A stretch of DNA of 64,000 nt from Isochrysis galbana (GCA_018136815.1 CM030938.1:4169448-4233447); one strand, 5' to 3'. Numbered from the stretch's first letter, positions 19,968-31,870 are shown. Program-made: numbers and translations. The notes: generated by a model from the letters alone, not told the origin.

Positions 19968-21470
19968 AGCGGTTTGCTCGCGTTCCCCAAAGGCCCTGCT
20001 CCCTCTTAATCTACCGTCCATCCACGACGTTTTACAGTGCAACGTCCGAGTGAGCTTGACCAATCGGTGTGGTCAGGGATCTAGATCTCTGCGCTGTTTG
20101 GTGTGTACTTATGTCGGTCAAGGTCTACTGCACAACTATCATATCGCGTGCCACGCGCCATGCGCTCTGGTAGTTCCTGCTGTGCAGGGGCTCGCCCTTT
20201 TTTCGCTTGCATTTGGCATTCGTGTTGCGGCCATGCCACTTTTTTACTTTTGCAGACATGATGCTCAAGAAAGGGATGCGCACTTGCCTGAATGCCACGG
20301 CACTCACGCGCGCGCACGTCGAGAAAATACACGAGGCCAGCTCTCGCGCACCCACGCATGTTCGATGCTCGTCTGTGGAGGCTGATTTCGCATGTGAGAA
20401 TGCGGGCGCGAATGCGAGCGCTCGGCACGCGCAATGCACAATGTCAATGTCTATCTCTACCTCTTTCCAATTTTCACAAGTCACTCTTGGGCTTCGGCAC
20501 TTCGTATTTGAGTTTCACAATTCCAAATGGCGATCATTTCTCGCGTTGCTATCATTTTATTGCTATTAGGCCAAATGCCATTCTTTATTCTTTACGTCCT
20601 AGCTGATTTCGCGCACTCCATATAAGCAGATAAGTAAATCACAACCTTCGTTTTTTTCGAGGCAGAAACGGAGACGGCAGGTCGCAGGTCGTATTGCGTA
20701 ACGATCGCATTATGAGTCATAACTAAGCTCGCCTTGCGCCTTGTTTTTTTTCTGTATTTCTCGAAGTAAGTCGAAGGCAAGGGAAAGGTGGTCGCGTGGT
20801 CGCGGTCGCTCCCCGCCTCCGCCTCCCCCGCGTGCGCGATTAGATGGCATCTCCAGCTGTGACCGACCTCGGCCCATCTCTCTTCTCCATTCCCATTCCC
20901 AATCCCCACAATGTCGAAGGCAAGCAGCGAGTGTAGAACGTGGACCACACTCGGAGCTGCTGGACGTAATCCACGAATTCATCAATAGCCACTAGTAACT
21001 AGTACCACGAGGAATTCCTTCGAAAGCAATCAAGTTGCAGCTCGGCGAAACGAAGCTCGCTTTTTCGAAAACAGGGAGTGGAAGACATTAGCGAGTAGGG
21101 CGTGTCGAAAGGTCCCTTCTACTTACTAGAGTACTACTACTTTACCTGGTAGGAAGTGGGGCTGAAACTGGGAACGATCAGACCAGAAGTTTAGCCTGCT
21201 CCCTAGAGAAGAAGTAGAAAGTGGAACTCGTAAAGTATCGCGTATTATTATCGACTCTGCAACTCCCCCTTCTCTTCAATTCGTACTCTTTGTAACTCCC
21301 TCTTCTCTTTATTTCGTACTCTCTCTCTTCTCTCTCTCTCTTTCTCTCGTCTCTCTCTTCTGTCCCTGGTCGGAGGCGCCGCGCGCGCCGAACGAGCAGA
21401 CCACTGCTTCTCTCACCTTGAAGGTGTGGGCGCCTCTGGGCTCGTAGTCGGGCTTGGCAGGCTGCGGAGC
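19968..21470. other. Intergenic, no supported gene; CT tract at about 21300-21365
   Basis: The stretch 20040-20600 has moderate GC and several short frames with no coherent similarity. The stretch 20640-21170 is AT-richer, with none either. About 21300-21365 is CT-rich and lies about 105 bp upstream of the next gene start. Confidence 0.5.
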
Positions 21471-23116
21471 ATGCATCCACAGTGTCTGGCGTCGGCATGG
21501 CTTGCGTTTGCCCTCCTTTCGCCTGCCACAGCGTGGGGACCACTGAACCAAGGGCTAAGGCGGTCAGACAGCCGAGCGGTGTTGCCCTCTTGCTCTGCCC
21601 TGCCTCGACCAAAGCCAACCACATCGCCGAGCACGGCGGAGCTGATTCTGACCGCGTGCAAGGTTGCACGCTTGCCAGAGGCACAGATGGTGCCGGAGAG
21701 GCTCCGAATGCCCGCCGTGTTTGCGCTGGTCGCGGCCGCGTTGGATGAACTGCCGCTCGTGCGAGCCGGGCTTGATGCCAGTGGCGCCGACAAGCCTTCC
21801 GACCAAGACGACGTGTGTGAGCAATACGACGCGTTGGTAAGCCCGAGCTGGCGTATCGTGCAAGCAGAACGATCAAACCTCGCGTTTGGAATGTCCGTCT
21901 AGCGGGCAGCCTAGCACTCACCGTCGCGTGCGCAATTTTCGTAGGTTGACGGTCTAGCACAGCGCCTCGCACACACTATTTCCACTATGAGCGACACAAT
22001 TCTCGAAGAGGACGGCGAGGACGACGCCGGAGGCTCACCTTCCGAACTTCGAAAATCGTCACTCGACGTAGCCGGCCTCTCACCGACGTTGCAGGAGGGG
22101 CTCATTGATGCAGTCGTTGAGACACTCTTCGGTGACCCACTATTAGCCGATGTAACATGGGCAATCGTTGACTCCGGCGCCCTTGCCGCTCTCGCGCCAA
22201 TGGAGCGCGCAGTGGAACAACAAGCGCAGCCTCCATCCTTTGTCGAGCCTGAAGCCTTTTGCGAGGTTGTAGATGCATGGGTCGAGACAACACAGGCGCC
22301 ACGCGAAGAGGTGGGTGCCCTTACATCCTCCTACCTAATCGTCTGGATCCTTGCTCGTGCTTGGGAAAGGCTTGGCTTGCTTGGCGGCCGCTGAGCCCCT
22401 GCACCTAAGCTGCCTGCTCTTTTCTATGTGAGTGAATATTCCACACACCCTAACCTTAGGTGGCCTCGTACGTGAGCAACTTGATGCACGAGTTGTCTTC
22501 CGTCCTCCCTTGGCCAGTTCTACTGCCTCTGAGCGACAAGAACTACGATGACGCTGAGAGACTGCATGCGCACATGCGACTCATGCTCGCACAGGCACTC
22601 CCCGCTCCCGAGTCCACAACTGCTATTGCGGCGATGAGCAGCCCGATGCGCAATTCGCTCATGGTTGAAGTCGTTGATGCCGTGCTTCAAAGCTTCAATC
22701 TCTATGCGCTCGAGACGACTCTCATGGCCGTTGCTGCAGAAGCGGTGCTGGGCCCAAATCAGCATGTGATTGGTGCGGCAGCGAGAAGCGCAAGAAGTGC
22801 TGTGACGACCAATGATACTCTCATTGCCGATGATATCGCACACGCTAGTGAGCATACCGGGCTCACAAAGGACTCCTCCGGAGAAGAAAATTTAGAGCAG
22901 TCGTCAGGTATCAAGTCTACTAACCCCCATGCGAGGCTTGAAGCGGACGAGGTGGGCTTGATACGCGAATTGGAGCTCGAAAGGTCTCGACTCTCTTGGC
23001 GTATTGAGCAGCATGCGAGGCGTGGGGTGCAATTGCGAAGACAAGCGCAACATCTAGATGAGCTCATTGCATCGAGAAGGCGCCGCCGGTCTGCCCGCCA
23101 AGCTGAGCCATGTTAA
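21471..23116 (+). CDS. Unrecognised secretory/plastid-type protein, three exons
   Basis: Exons 21471-21836, 21945-22310 and 22460-23116 are in phase 0 at both joins, giving 462 residues. Intron 1 is GTAAGC...GTAG and intron 2 is GTGGGT...TTAG. The start ATG at 21471 gives a clear signal peptide (SAWLAFALLSPATAWG) followed by a Ser/Arg-rich stretch. That layout would fit a bipartite plastid-targeting leader in an alga with complex plastids. The middle is helical and acidic (DTILEEDGEDDAGG). The last exon ends in a predicted coiled coil with heptad-like charged residues (LIRELELERSRLSWRIEQHA) and a basic tail. I recognise no domain. Confidence 0.7.
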
Positions 23117-24401
23117 TCCAAGAGTATTAAAGGTGTGATGAAGCTACGCGCCGACTGACGAACTTGGCAATGATGTTGTGTGAAAGCAAATCCCCAAAGT
23201 GCACGTCATGCCTTGTTTGTTCGCACTTGATGATGAGATGTGCTAATACTTCATCTTCTGTAGCGCTCAGCTTTTGGCGATAAGTTTCGTCGGATGCGTT
23301 CGCATTTGGCACCGTTTGAATGGGTTACTGTGGGGAGTGCCTGGGGCACGCTGGAGCACATCAGACATCACAAAGAACGTGATCATGCCTCTGTTTTTTC
23401 TTCTAAGAATAAAAACGTCTTTCTCGGACTACGCCAGGGTCGGGGGCAGGGGGGGGGGGGCGAGAACCCGGGACCTCAGCCTCAAGGCGCGGGACGGGGA
23501 CGGGGGCGACGATGGTGGAGGAACGCCGGCGCCGGAGGTGCGGGGTGATCGCCGTGAGCTCAGCCCACGAGGGCGGCGCGCTCGTCGAGCCCGTACAATA
23601 GGCCTCGGCCGGCGGAGATCGGAGATCATAAAACACATGGCTGATGCTGATGCTCTGAGAACGGTGTCAACTAAGTTTGTACTTAGTTCACAGCATGGGG
23701 GAGGCGCCTCGTGCCCTCCCCACCGTTCTCCCGCTGAGCCCGTTCCGGGCTCCACGGATGAACCGTGCGCCGCGCTAGCCGCGCCCTCGCGACTCGTTTC
23801 CAAGGAGGAAACGAGCTTCGCTCCGACAAAACCCCGGAAACAAGAGACGGCGCCCCACACGCTCGCCCGGTCAACCATGCCCGCCAAAACGGACTCACAA
23901 CAGGCCTGCCCGGAACCCAAGCTCCGAACCAGGCCCGTGGTCCGTGGTAGTGTACCAGGTACCAGGCGAGTACTAGTACGAGGTACTAGGTACTAGGTAC
24001 CAGGGCCGGACCCCGGAAACCGGAAACCGAAAATAAGCAGGAATGAAGCGGCGCAGGGAAGGAGGTGGAGGGAGGGAAGTTAAGGGCGATGTCGGAGTAG
24101 AGGCAGGGAAATCCTGAGATAGTAGGTGTGTGGCCCAGAATCTTCAGATGTTTTAATAGTGTGATACTACCATACTACTAGGAGTACCGCAACACGAAAC
24201 AAGAAAACTCTGACGCCATCTGTCTGATGGGTCCACAGCAGATGTACCGATTGGGGGGCCCTGTGGGTGGCCACTTGCGCGCGGAATCCGTTGAGGGGAA
24301 GAGCGAGAGGGAGAGCGAGGAAGCAGAGGAGGCAGAGCCCCGCTCCCCCCTCACCTGCCCTCCCTCTCTCTCTCTCTCTCTCTCTGAGCTCTGGGGCACC
24401 G
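23117..24401. other. Non-genic; dispersed repeat at about 23671-23830
   Basis: The stretch 23723-23822 is an inverted, roughly 85% copy of 49288-49412. Both contain a hairpin with CTCGTTTCC and GGAAACGAG arms and a 5-base loop. The 23671 end (CAACTAAGTTTGTACTTAGTT) resembles the ends of the repeats at 14535 and 36018. The stretch 23940-24005 has redundant GGTACTAGGTACC-type palindromes. The long plus frame 23274-23996 spans this repeat and is not supported as a gene. Confidence 0.55.
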
Positions 24402-25668
24402 ATGGGGCGGTCCGCACTGCCGCCTCGTCCGGCGACAGCCGACTCGAGCGCGGCGGGCGCGCAGCTTCTGCGCGCGAAGAACGCGAGGATCAAGGCAGAG
24501 CAGGACCGTCAGCTCCTCCAGGTGTGACAGCGCACTCCGCCTGCTGCCCTCGCATCTCTCTCTTTCAGTCTGTCCTTCGCTGTCTGACGGCAGAGGGACG
24601 GCTGGAAAGGGAAAACATGGGGGGGGGGGGGGATTGGCTGAGGAGAGGGAGGGAGGGAGGAAAGGAGAAGAGGGAGGGTGAGAGGGGGGGGGGCGGACCG
24701 AGAGGGATGGAGAGGAGTTGGAAAGAGTTGGACAGACATAGGAGTAGATTGGCATAACAGGAGCAGCGGAGCGCGCGCGATTCACAGAGAGAGACAAAGG
24801 CAAGGAGGGAGAAAGTCGGATTACAGAAAGATTGGTGGCGGGCCAGTCGGGCGGGACGGCGCAAAGGGGGGGATGGAAAGAGAGAAGAAGGCCAGTACAC
24901 AAATCAGACAATTGAATACCTTTACGGGCCTCCACTCTGGTCTTTGCCGCCTGTTCTCTTGTAGAATCGAATCAACCGGCTCATCATGGAGGAGGAGCGA
25001 GCGATCAAGCGAATTGCAGAGACTAAGCAGCGCACCAAAGAGATCTGGGAGTTGAAGAGGCAGAGTGCCTCAAGCCAGGAGTCCCAGCGGCATGTCAGCC
25101 AGACCATTGACGCAGACGTGGTGGCACAGCGTCAACTCCTTCAGCAAACGCGCGAGGAGCGGCGGCGTAACGTGGCACTGAGTCGAGAGAACGTCGAGAG
25201 ACGAAGAAAGGAAGAGGTGCGCTGGGCGACGAAGCATTTGTTGTGTTTGAGACGATGTCTCTGGCGCGAGGCGAGTGTTCAACACTCTCATATACCATGG
25301 CGATCCCTTGGCAGGCGGCGGCTTTGAAGCGAATGAAGAGGGAGAATGAGGATTCTGTTACCGTGCAAAGGAATGCGAATCATGCACAATGCGTCGAGAA
25401 GAAGAGGCAAGTGCGACAGCAGCAGCGGGCCGCGCAGGAGCGAAAGGCCAAAGAGCGTCAGCAGATCCTCGCCAAAATCCGCCACGAGCGCCAGGCAAAG
25501 CGCGAGGAGGAGGTTTATGAGACAAACGTACAACTCCAGAAGTTTGCAACACTTGCGGAGGAAGAGCGACGCATAATTGAATCCTTGCATAGCTGGAGGC
25601 AAGAGCAACAGCAGGCATTCAGTGCGTTGGAGACCGTTCTTGTGAAAGATCCGGCGTCTCCTTGGTGA
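24402..25668 (+). CDS. Coiled-coil protein, three exons
   Basis: Exons 24402-24521, 24965-25216 and 25315-25668 join in phase 0 to give 241 residues. Introns are GTGTGA...GTAG and GTGCGC...GCAG. After about 25 residues the protein is almost entirely charged helix: IKAEQDRQLLQ, then MEEERAIKRIAETKQRTKE, and ERKAKERQQILAKIRHERQA near the end. Composition and heptad spacing indicate an extended coiled coil. Axonemal and basal-body proteins often look like this, but no family is assigned. A (CT)n leader ends 20 bp before the ATG. Confidence 0.7.
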
Positions 25669-27029
25669 TGATCCCGGAGTCCACCGCATATCGTATCCAT
25701 AGTCGCCTGTTGTGCCGCGTAGTTTGATTAGTTCTCACATATTTGTATGGGCAAGGCAGAGCGCTTACGTACATGTGACAAGTGCATAATGTTGTGTGTT
25801 GTACGTCGTACATGATTTGGGACCGGCTTTGGGCTGGCCGCAGCATACGCGCACGTAATGCGCCGTTGCATGCCCGCCGTGCGCTCCGAGCGCGCGAAGC
25901 ACAAACGAAAGAATTTTCACTCTCGCAAGTCGAATGAATGATCCCTCACGATTTGTCGTTTCTCGCCAACAACTACAACTACGTTTATACTTGTTTGTTG
26001 GTTGCGAAGGCGAAGGAGCGCACCGAGCACCGACGCGTGCTGCTCCTCAAGTTCGTTTGTGTCGAATCAAGCATCAAGCGGGTGCTTGATCGTGGGGCAA
26101 GTCTCAAGGGGCATAGAGCACGGTCTTGAAGAAGAGAGAGGGAGCGCGCGAGCTACCTAGTTGGGCTGTCAGTCCGTAAGCTTACGGTGGTTTTGAGCTT
26201 ACACTTACATCAGTACTTACATCAGTACTAATATCAGCTTACACCCCTATTATAACTTCTAGTATCGCTATTATTATACTTATACTTACCGGGGGGTGTT
26301 CAGCGTGCAGCGCGTGGCGCGCGCGCAAAGGGGAGGGCAGCGCAAACAAACAGAGAGCACGAGTTGGCAGGTGCATGTGAAGAGGCCAAGAGGCCAAGGT
26401 GGTGGGGGGTGGGGAGCTAGCAGGAGAGATAGGCGGGGGGAGGGAGCGGGCTGGGGCTGGCTCGCCTCTCGCCTCTGCGCTTGTTCGCGGGGGCTCGTTC
26501 CCGCTCCGGAGTTTTGTTTTCAGTTTTATTTTTGAACTGGCAGCCTAGGAACTAACATCAGTATATCAGCTCCTGGGGAGCTAATACTAATGCATCAGTA
26601 CTAATATCAGTACTTACAGCCCAACTAGGGCTACATGGCGAAACAAACCACGATGACACATCACCCACAAAACCGTCGCCGCAGTCAACAAAGGGCAAAG
26701 GGATCACTCCGAAAGCAATCACGAAACGTAAACGGCCGCCACAAAGAAAGAAATGAGGCTGGAGAAGAATGCAGCGAACCAAAACGAAGCCACACCGAAG
26801 AGTCCCGAAGTAAATGGTGCGACCACCCCTCAAGAAACAAAATGCCCGTAAGTAAGAAGTAAAACACACACACAAACAAGTTATCGGTTATCGGGTCCCT
26901 CTAGACTCTAGACGCCATCTCTCCGCTCCGCAGACAAGCAGCGGCAAAGGAATTCTTCGCCCTCCCTCACGAAAAAAAATACTCGATTCCAAGAAGGATG
27001 GAGGGGGTTTTCTTCTTCTTCCCCTCCCC
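25669..27029. other. Intergenic with CAGTACTTACATCAGTACTAAT repeats
   Basis: Around 26200-26270 and 26555-26620 are short direct repeats of TACATCAGTACTAATATCAG-type sequence. They flank a GC-rich stretch with a poor-quality frame. No gene is supported; a 63-codon frame at 25938-26129 is unexplained. Confidence 0.45.
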
Positions 27030-28325
27030 ACCCCTAGTCTAGAGTATTGTGGAAATACTTTGGACTCTGGATCCGACCCAACGCAACATTCTTCTTGAGT
27101 TTTGCGTAAAAAACTATTGTTAAAGTTTGAACTATGGAGCGTGCCGCGACCGCTCCCGAGCCCCAGGCGACCCTCGCCACCGCGCCCCACCTGGAACGCC
27201 CCATGCCGCCCGAGGCGGCTCGTCAGAAAGCCCTCTCAGAGCCCATCCAAACCACGCCCGCGCAAGCGCGCGGGGTGGCGAGCACTGGCACCGAACAGGT
27301 TGCCCCCATGGCTCTGCGTAGCATGCAGGGGGTCTTTGAGACCCCCTCCAACAGTGGGAAACCCTCCCACCCCAAGAGCACCTCATGTGGGAGGGCAGCT
27401 CAGCTGCCCTCCCCATGGTGGAAACCTCTACCATCAGTGCACCCAACATGGGAGGGCACTTCACAACCATCAATCTCCTACGGAGAGCAACTTGTGCCTC
27501 TGTTTTTCAACATGTTGACTCACTTCTCGTTTTCACCCCACTCCTGTGGGCCACAAGAACCTACAACTCAGTGCCCTGCCTTGGGCCCTCCTTCAACACT
27601 TGACTCCCTCTCCTACTCTCCCTTCCCTCTAGAACCAACCCAAACAGCACGAACCCCCTCGCCCTCTGTTCAAAGCACCAAAAATTTCAACTCAAGACCC
27701 TTGTTGATACACTTCACGTTTTCACCCCACTCTTGTGGGCCACAACTACCTACACCTCAGTGCCCTGCCTTGGGCCCTCTTCCAACACTTCACTCCCTCT
27801 CCCACTCCCTCTTCCAACTACAACTAACCCAAGAAGCACAAACCCCCTTGCCCTCTGCTTCAAGCACCAAAAATTTCGACTCAAGACAAGAGGGAGGACA
27901 TGTCTTGAGGCGGCGTCGCTGCCCATGCCTAGCGCAAGGGTATAGCGCCCCCACTCAGACATCTCCTTCCCCACAGCTCCTCTCTGACTCTGAGGAGTTG
28001 CTCCTCTCCCTCCCATTAGGCCCCCTTGCCTGCGAGACCACAACAGGATCCTGGCGTAGGGGGCTGTTTGAGTGTGGAGGGAGGGGTGCTCCGGCTAGCG
28101 CAGGTAGTAAGCTAGTGAAGAGCTGGGTGGCATAAGGGGGGAAGGGTGCTTGCGCTTGCCGCGGCAGAGTGTCCTGTCTTGAGTGAGCGCTAGTCCCGTT
28201 CCTTTGCCGCGCCGCGACCCATAAAAATTTGTTAAAAATTTAAAATTTATCTTCTTGAGTTTTGCGTATAGCTTCTCCCAAAAGGAGTCGTCTTCAGGCC
28301 CTTCCCAGAAAGCCCAGCCTTCAGG
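27030..28325 (-). mobile_element. Old LINE RT fragment, interrupted by a younger insertion
   Basis: On the minus strand, 28325-28250 encodes FWEGPEDDSFWEKLYAKLKK, matching residues of the element protein at 42689 (PFWEGLENDSFWEKLYAKLKK region). The homology resumes on the other side of the insertion at 27108 and continues toward about 27030, where diverged codons align with the downstream KVATWRGLKSLSIHGRTLL segment. The two halves are separated by 27109-28249, which is flanked by a 19-bp target duplication. The fragment is decayed and non-coding. Confidence 0.8.
27109..28249 (+). mobile_element. Non-autonomous retroelement of the MERA- leader family, 19-bp TSD
   Basis: The flanking exact direct repeats TCTTCTTGAGTTTTGCGTA are at 27090-27108 and 28250-28268. 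The 5' end is AAAAACTATTGTTAAAG and the ATG at 27134 begins a frame MERAATAPEPQATLATAP, a diverged relative of the leader at 42689. The frame runs 333 codons and is Pro/Ser/Thr-rich. It contains a 189-bp tandem duplication, about 27530-27718 and 27719-27905, sharing TTTTCACCCCACTC. The 3' end is A/T-rich (ATAAAAATTTGTTAAAAATT). No endonuclease or RT is present. Long TSD plus A-rich 3' end indicates target-primed reverse transcription, using enzymes supplied in trans. Confidence 0.85.
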
Positions 28326-28403
28326 TTCTGCGAACACATGGGGAGGAGGGCATGAGCGGCGCCATCCTGGCGATGCTGCTCGTCACAGCCTCTGGCATGG
28401 GCC

Positions 28404-28805
28404 GTGGATGTGGAGACTTCCGCGTGGATCGCTGGCCAAGGAACGCTACCCGTCGATGTGGGCACTCATCAAGCCATACATGGGCCGTTGGTGCAAGGGC
28501 CAAACCTCATGCTCGTCGGCGACTACTCCGACGAGTACGACAGGATCCCCAAGACCAAGTACATTGGAGACGAGGCCGCCGTCGCGTACCTCTGCATGGA
28601 ATACATCATGGCTGAAACGAATCCCATGGTGCAAGTGCACCGAGCAGCTGGCAAACTCTACATGGAGAACAAGAAGGCGGTCCTCGCACCCGTCACGGAC
28701 CTCGCCACCCAAGATCAGCCAAGCGACACCGTCGCCTGCCAGCAGAACGACGAGGAAGAGGGATGTGAGAAAAAGACGAAGAAGACGAAAACTCAGCCCG
28801 CGTAG
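28404..28805 (+). CDS. Hypothetical protein, 133 residues
   Basis: The frame starts MDVETSAWIAGQGTLP and has non-repetitive, protein-like composition (MLVGDYSDEYDRIPKTKYIG, then CMEYIMAETNPMVQVH). It ends in a lysine/glutamate-rich tail (CEKKTKKTKTQ). Family unknown. It follows retroelement debris on one side and has no polypyrimidine leader, so it may belong to a mobile element, or it may be the last exon of a larger gene. Confidence 0.35.
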   Translation: MDVETSAWIAGQGTLPVDVGTHQAIHGPLVQGPNLMLVGDYSDEYDRIPKTKYIGDEAAVAYLCMEYIMAETNPMVQVHRAAGKLYMENKKAVLAPVTDLATQDQPSDTVACQQNDEEEGCEKKTKKTKTQPA

Positions 28806-29948
28806 CTGGGGGTGTGACCGCGTGTGTTGGGAGTGGGGGAGCGTGATTAGCTTTGTAATAATAATATTATTGTGGCTAACCAAAAAGAAAACAAGCACAT
28901 AGCCTGGCCCTCTTTTGACGGAACGCGACTTCCTCCGGTAGCGCTCGACTCGACAGAGGCCCCCATCGACCCCCACTTACAAAAGTCAAGAGTAGCTAGG
29001 TTCATGAAGTCTTCATCTTCAATCAATGTACATGTTACATGTTACATCGGCGACAAACGGGGTTTTCACCCCAATGACCAATGACCAATGAGCTTGTGAG
29101 GAGTTTCTAACGGGAGCCGGGGGCCTGCGAGGGGGGAGGTATAAGCAAGTGCTTAGATTTGTTAGTGCCTGGGGATTTGGTGGGTGCGGTCATGTGCGCC
29201 ATGGCTTGGCGTGTTGGTGCAAGGCGCTAGTGGCAATAGCGCATAGCGGCGCTAAACACTCCACCATACAGATATTATTATCATCGCGGCGGATGCGGGC
29301 TCCGCATTTGTGGGAGGAAATCACTATTCAAAACAAGCCTAGCACACAAACTAGAAACTGGGCAAACAAGAAATCAAAGCCGCTGTAAGACCATCTCAAC
29401 ATCGCTTTGCATGATGTGAGCGAGATGCTCACCTCCTCGCCCATGAGCTTGATGACATCGGTAGCTGCAAGGACGAGAAAACAAGAAGTGGTCTGGCCCG
29501 TTACACTTGCACGTAAAAGACGGCGTGTCATACTCAGGGGCTCACGGCAGAGCGACGAGAAAAGTTCGATTGGGGGCACTCTCAAGGCACGGAAATCTTG
29601 AGGCTCCGTGGTCCGCGAGGCGAGCGTGCCGAAGTGCGTGACATCAGCGCAAATATCCACGAATTACGCAGGAGTTGAGTGATCTCCGCCAAGATCGCGC
29701 GATTCAGACAGGATCGATCAAAGGCTTAACTAGCCGTGGACACTCCAGGGATGTTAACAGAACATCGAAACTGGAGAGCGAATCTAACGTAGGCGCTAGA
29801 GTAGATGTGCACCACACCCGATTCGGATTGTAGGTCTTATCCAGACAAGAAGCACCCACATCCGCTCTGTGCCGTTAGGAGAAGCGAGGAGCTACCCCTC
29901 CGCGCGGGACCCGAGTAGTTACAGCTGTAACGAGAAAAGTTTTGCTAC
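28806..29948. other. Intergenic, nothing recognised
   Basis: Moderate-GC sequence with small frames only. The minus-strand frame 29328-29660 has no recognisable motif. Confidence 0.4.
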
Positions 29949-31196
29949 CTACACAATAGGCCCGCCGCACGCCTTCTCAATCATTTCCCAGAAAGCCGCC
30001 TTTTCTTCGTCGGTGGAGATCGTGTGCGCGTCACCCTTGACATACTCGGGCATGAACTTGCCTTGGCTGGCGATACACATAGGTGGGCCGAAGCCGCCGT
30101 GCTGGAACGAGGGCTGATACATGCTGCCGGATTCGACATCAGGCATCAGGCAAGCATGTGTCATCGGAAGGGCACCATCGTTTGCAGACTGGCCCCGTAG
30201 GAGGAACATCAGATGGATTTGCCAGGCCTTCATCGCGCCCATCTTCTGAGTGGTCTCCTGCGTCAAGCGGGCCAGCGCAAAGAGACCAGGTGAGAAGCGG
30301 GTGCGATTCGGGGGGTGCTGGGCGTAGGCGAAGGGCCCACTCCGAGCATTTGGCCTGCCCGCGGCCACAAATCGATGTCGGCTTGCCGGTTTCTTTACCT
30401 GTAAGTCGGTCGCGGCCAGCCCGGGTGCGACGCTCAGCGCCTTGACTTTGGAACCCTTGGCCTGGAGCTTCTCATGGAGGATCATTGCCGACATGGCGTT
30501 TGCGAGCTTGGTCTGGCCGTAACGCACCCATGCAGGAGGGATCGAAAACATGCCCTTGCTGACATCTCCTCCAAGCGGAGCCGGGAGACCGCCCGCCGGC
30601 ACTTTGTCAAAGAAGACCGGGAGAATCCCGCCGCCAATCTTCCTCGCACCCGAAGTCTGTGTGCAGATTCTCGCCTCGCCGCATAGTTCAGCTGCAGCCT
30701 CAAGAAGCGGCATCGCACCCTTGAGGAGGAGGAGCTGCGCGATGACATTGAGCTGCACTTCGCGATTGTACCCGTCTGCGGTGGTCTCGTCCGGCGACGC
30801 CATCACGCCTGCGTTGAGCATCAGCACATCGAGCGCACCGCCGCACGCCTCGCTGAGCTTGGGTGCAACAGCACGCACTGAGTCGAGCGAGGTGAGATCG
30901 CACTCGACCGTCACCACATGACAAGTGTCGGGTGCCGCAGCCTTGAGCATAGCTTCCGCCTTGAGCGCTCGCTCTGAGGCACGGTTCAGCAAGACTACCT
31001 TCGAGGCGCCAAGTCTGGCGGCGTTCATCGCGAATTTGAGGCCAAGCCCGTTACCTGTAGCTCCTGTGACTGCGACCACCTTATCCTTGGCGGCATCCGC
31101 TGGCTGCGTGGCTAGGTATTGCTCCGTGTATCTATCCCTGTCATAACTCGCCTGCGAGTAGTTGAAGCACATCGCAGCCGGGCACAAGGGAGGCAA
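29949..31196 (-). CDS. Short-chain dehydrogenase/reductase, retinol-dehydrogenase/POR-like
   Basis: The cofactor motif TGATGNGLGLKFA follows KVVAVTGA near residue 40, then RASERALKAEAML, CDLTSLDSVRAVAPKL and VLMLNAGVMASP (NAG motif). The catalytic YGQTKLANAMSAMI carries the Y-x-x-x-K pair, and APGLAATDL follows. This is the classical SDR fold, closest in layout to WW-domain oxidoreductase, retinol dehydrogenase and protochlorophyllide reductase relatives; the substrate is not inferable. The open frame is 415 codons, but 30258-30398 is probably an intron of 141 bp: GTAAAG...GCAG, divisible by 3, coding an unlikely RHRFVAAGRPNARSG segment. Splicing gives about 368 residues with LAATDLQ joined to ETTQKMGAMK. 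The start may be the ATG at 31196 or at 31172 (MCFNYS). Confidence 0.8.
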   Translation of the reverse strand: MPPLCPAAMCFNYSQASYDRDRYTEQYLATQPADAAKDKVVAVTGATGNGLGLKFAMNAARLGASKVVLLNRASERALKAEAMLKAAAPDTCHVVTVECDLTSLDSVRAVAPKLSEACGGALDVLMLNAGVMASPDETTADGYNREVQLNVIAQLLLLKGAMPLLEAAAELCGEARICTQTSGARKIGGGILPVFFDKVPAGGLPAPLGGDVSKGMFSIPPAWVRYGQTKLANAMSAMILHEKLQAKGSKVKALSVAPGLAATDLQVKKPASRHRFVAAGRPNARSGPFAYAQHPPNRTRFSPGLFALARLTQETTQKMGAMKAWQIHLMFLLRGQSANDGALPMTHACLMPDVESGSMYQPSFQHGGFGPPMCIASQGKFMPEYVKGDAHTISTDEEKAAFWEMIEKACGGPIV

Positions 31197-31199
31197 GTG

Positions 31200-31815
31200 C
31201 AGGGTGGCCCGGTACGAGCGGACGGAAGGGCAGAGCTAGCGGGGGACGAGAGCAAGAAGTCGACCTAAGAAGGCGGGGAAAGTGTGGGGGTGATCAGGGG
31301 CCGATGGGTGAGTTGGGGGGGGGGAAGGTGGTGGGGTGAGGGGGGGGGGTGGAGAGAGAGGGGGGGGAAGAGGGGGGCGAAAAGGAAGGGTGGGGGGCGG
31401 GTGTAGGAGGGGAGAGAAAGGAGGCAAGCGATGGAGGGCGGTAGAATTCGAGGCCAGGATGAAGGGGGAAGGTGAGGAGGCGCGCAGATGCGCGAGCGAG
31501 AGATCCAACCAAGCCCGTCAGAGCTGCCCGTCCGCAACAGAGTGTGAGAGAGTGGGAATGCAAGAGACAGTGGGAATGGGGAGGGGAGGGGAGGGGAGGG
31601 GAGGAGAGGGGAGGGGAGGGGAGGGGAGGGGAGGAGGAGACGGCGGGCAAGGGCGCGGAGGGGCGGAGCAACTGAGGGCAGAGGGCGAGAGAGGCGGCAC
31701 CCCCACTGGCCGATGGATCGATCGGCAGCGCCGACAAGACGGAGAAAGAGAGAGAGAAGAGAGGCGGAAGAGAAGAGAGAGAGAGAGAGAGAGAGCGAGG
31801 GGGGGGGGGGGGGGG

Positions 31816-31859
<44 letters not shown>

Positions 31860-31870
31860 AAGAGAGTACT
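31200..31870. repeat. G/GA-rich low-complexity tract upstream of the SDR gene
   Basis: The stretch 31300-31420 has G-runs. The stretch 31577-31640 is a regular GGGGA pentamer array with strong G-quadruplex potential on the plus strand. The stretch 31755-31862 is (GA)n with a run of about 19 G. All of it lies on the promoter side of the minus-strand SDR gene. Confidence 0.9.

Noticed and set aside
23274..23996. A 240-residue plus-strand protein
   Set aside because: Most of it overlaps a dispersed repeat present in inverted form at 49288-49412, and no domain or splice context supports it.
30258..30398. A 47-residue insertion in the short-chain dehydrogenase
   Set aside because: It begins GTAAAG and ends GCAG on the coding strand, is divisible by 3, and interrupts a conserved region, so it is better read as an intron.
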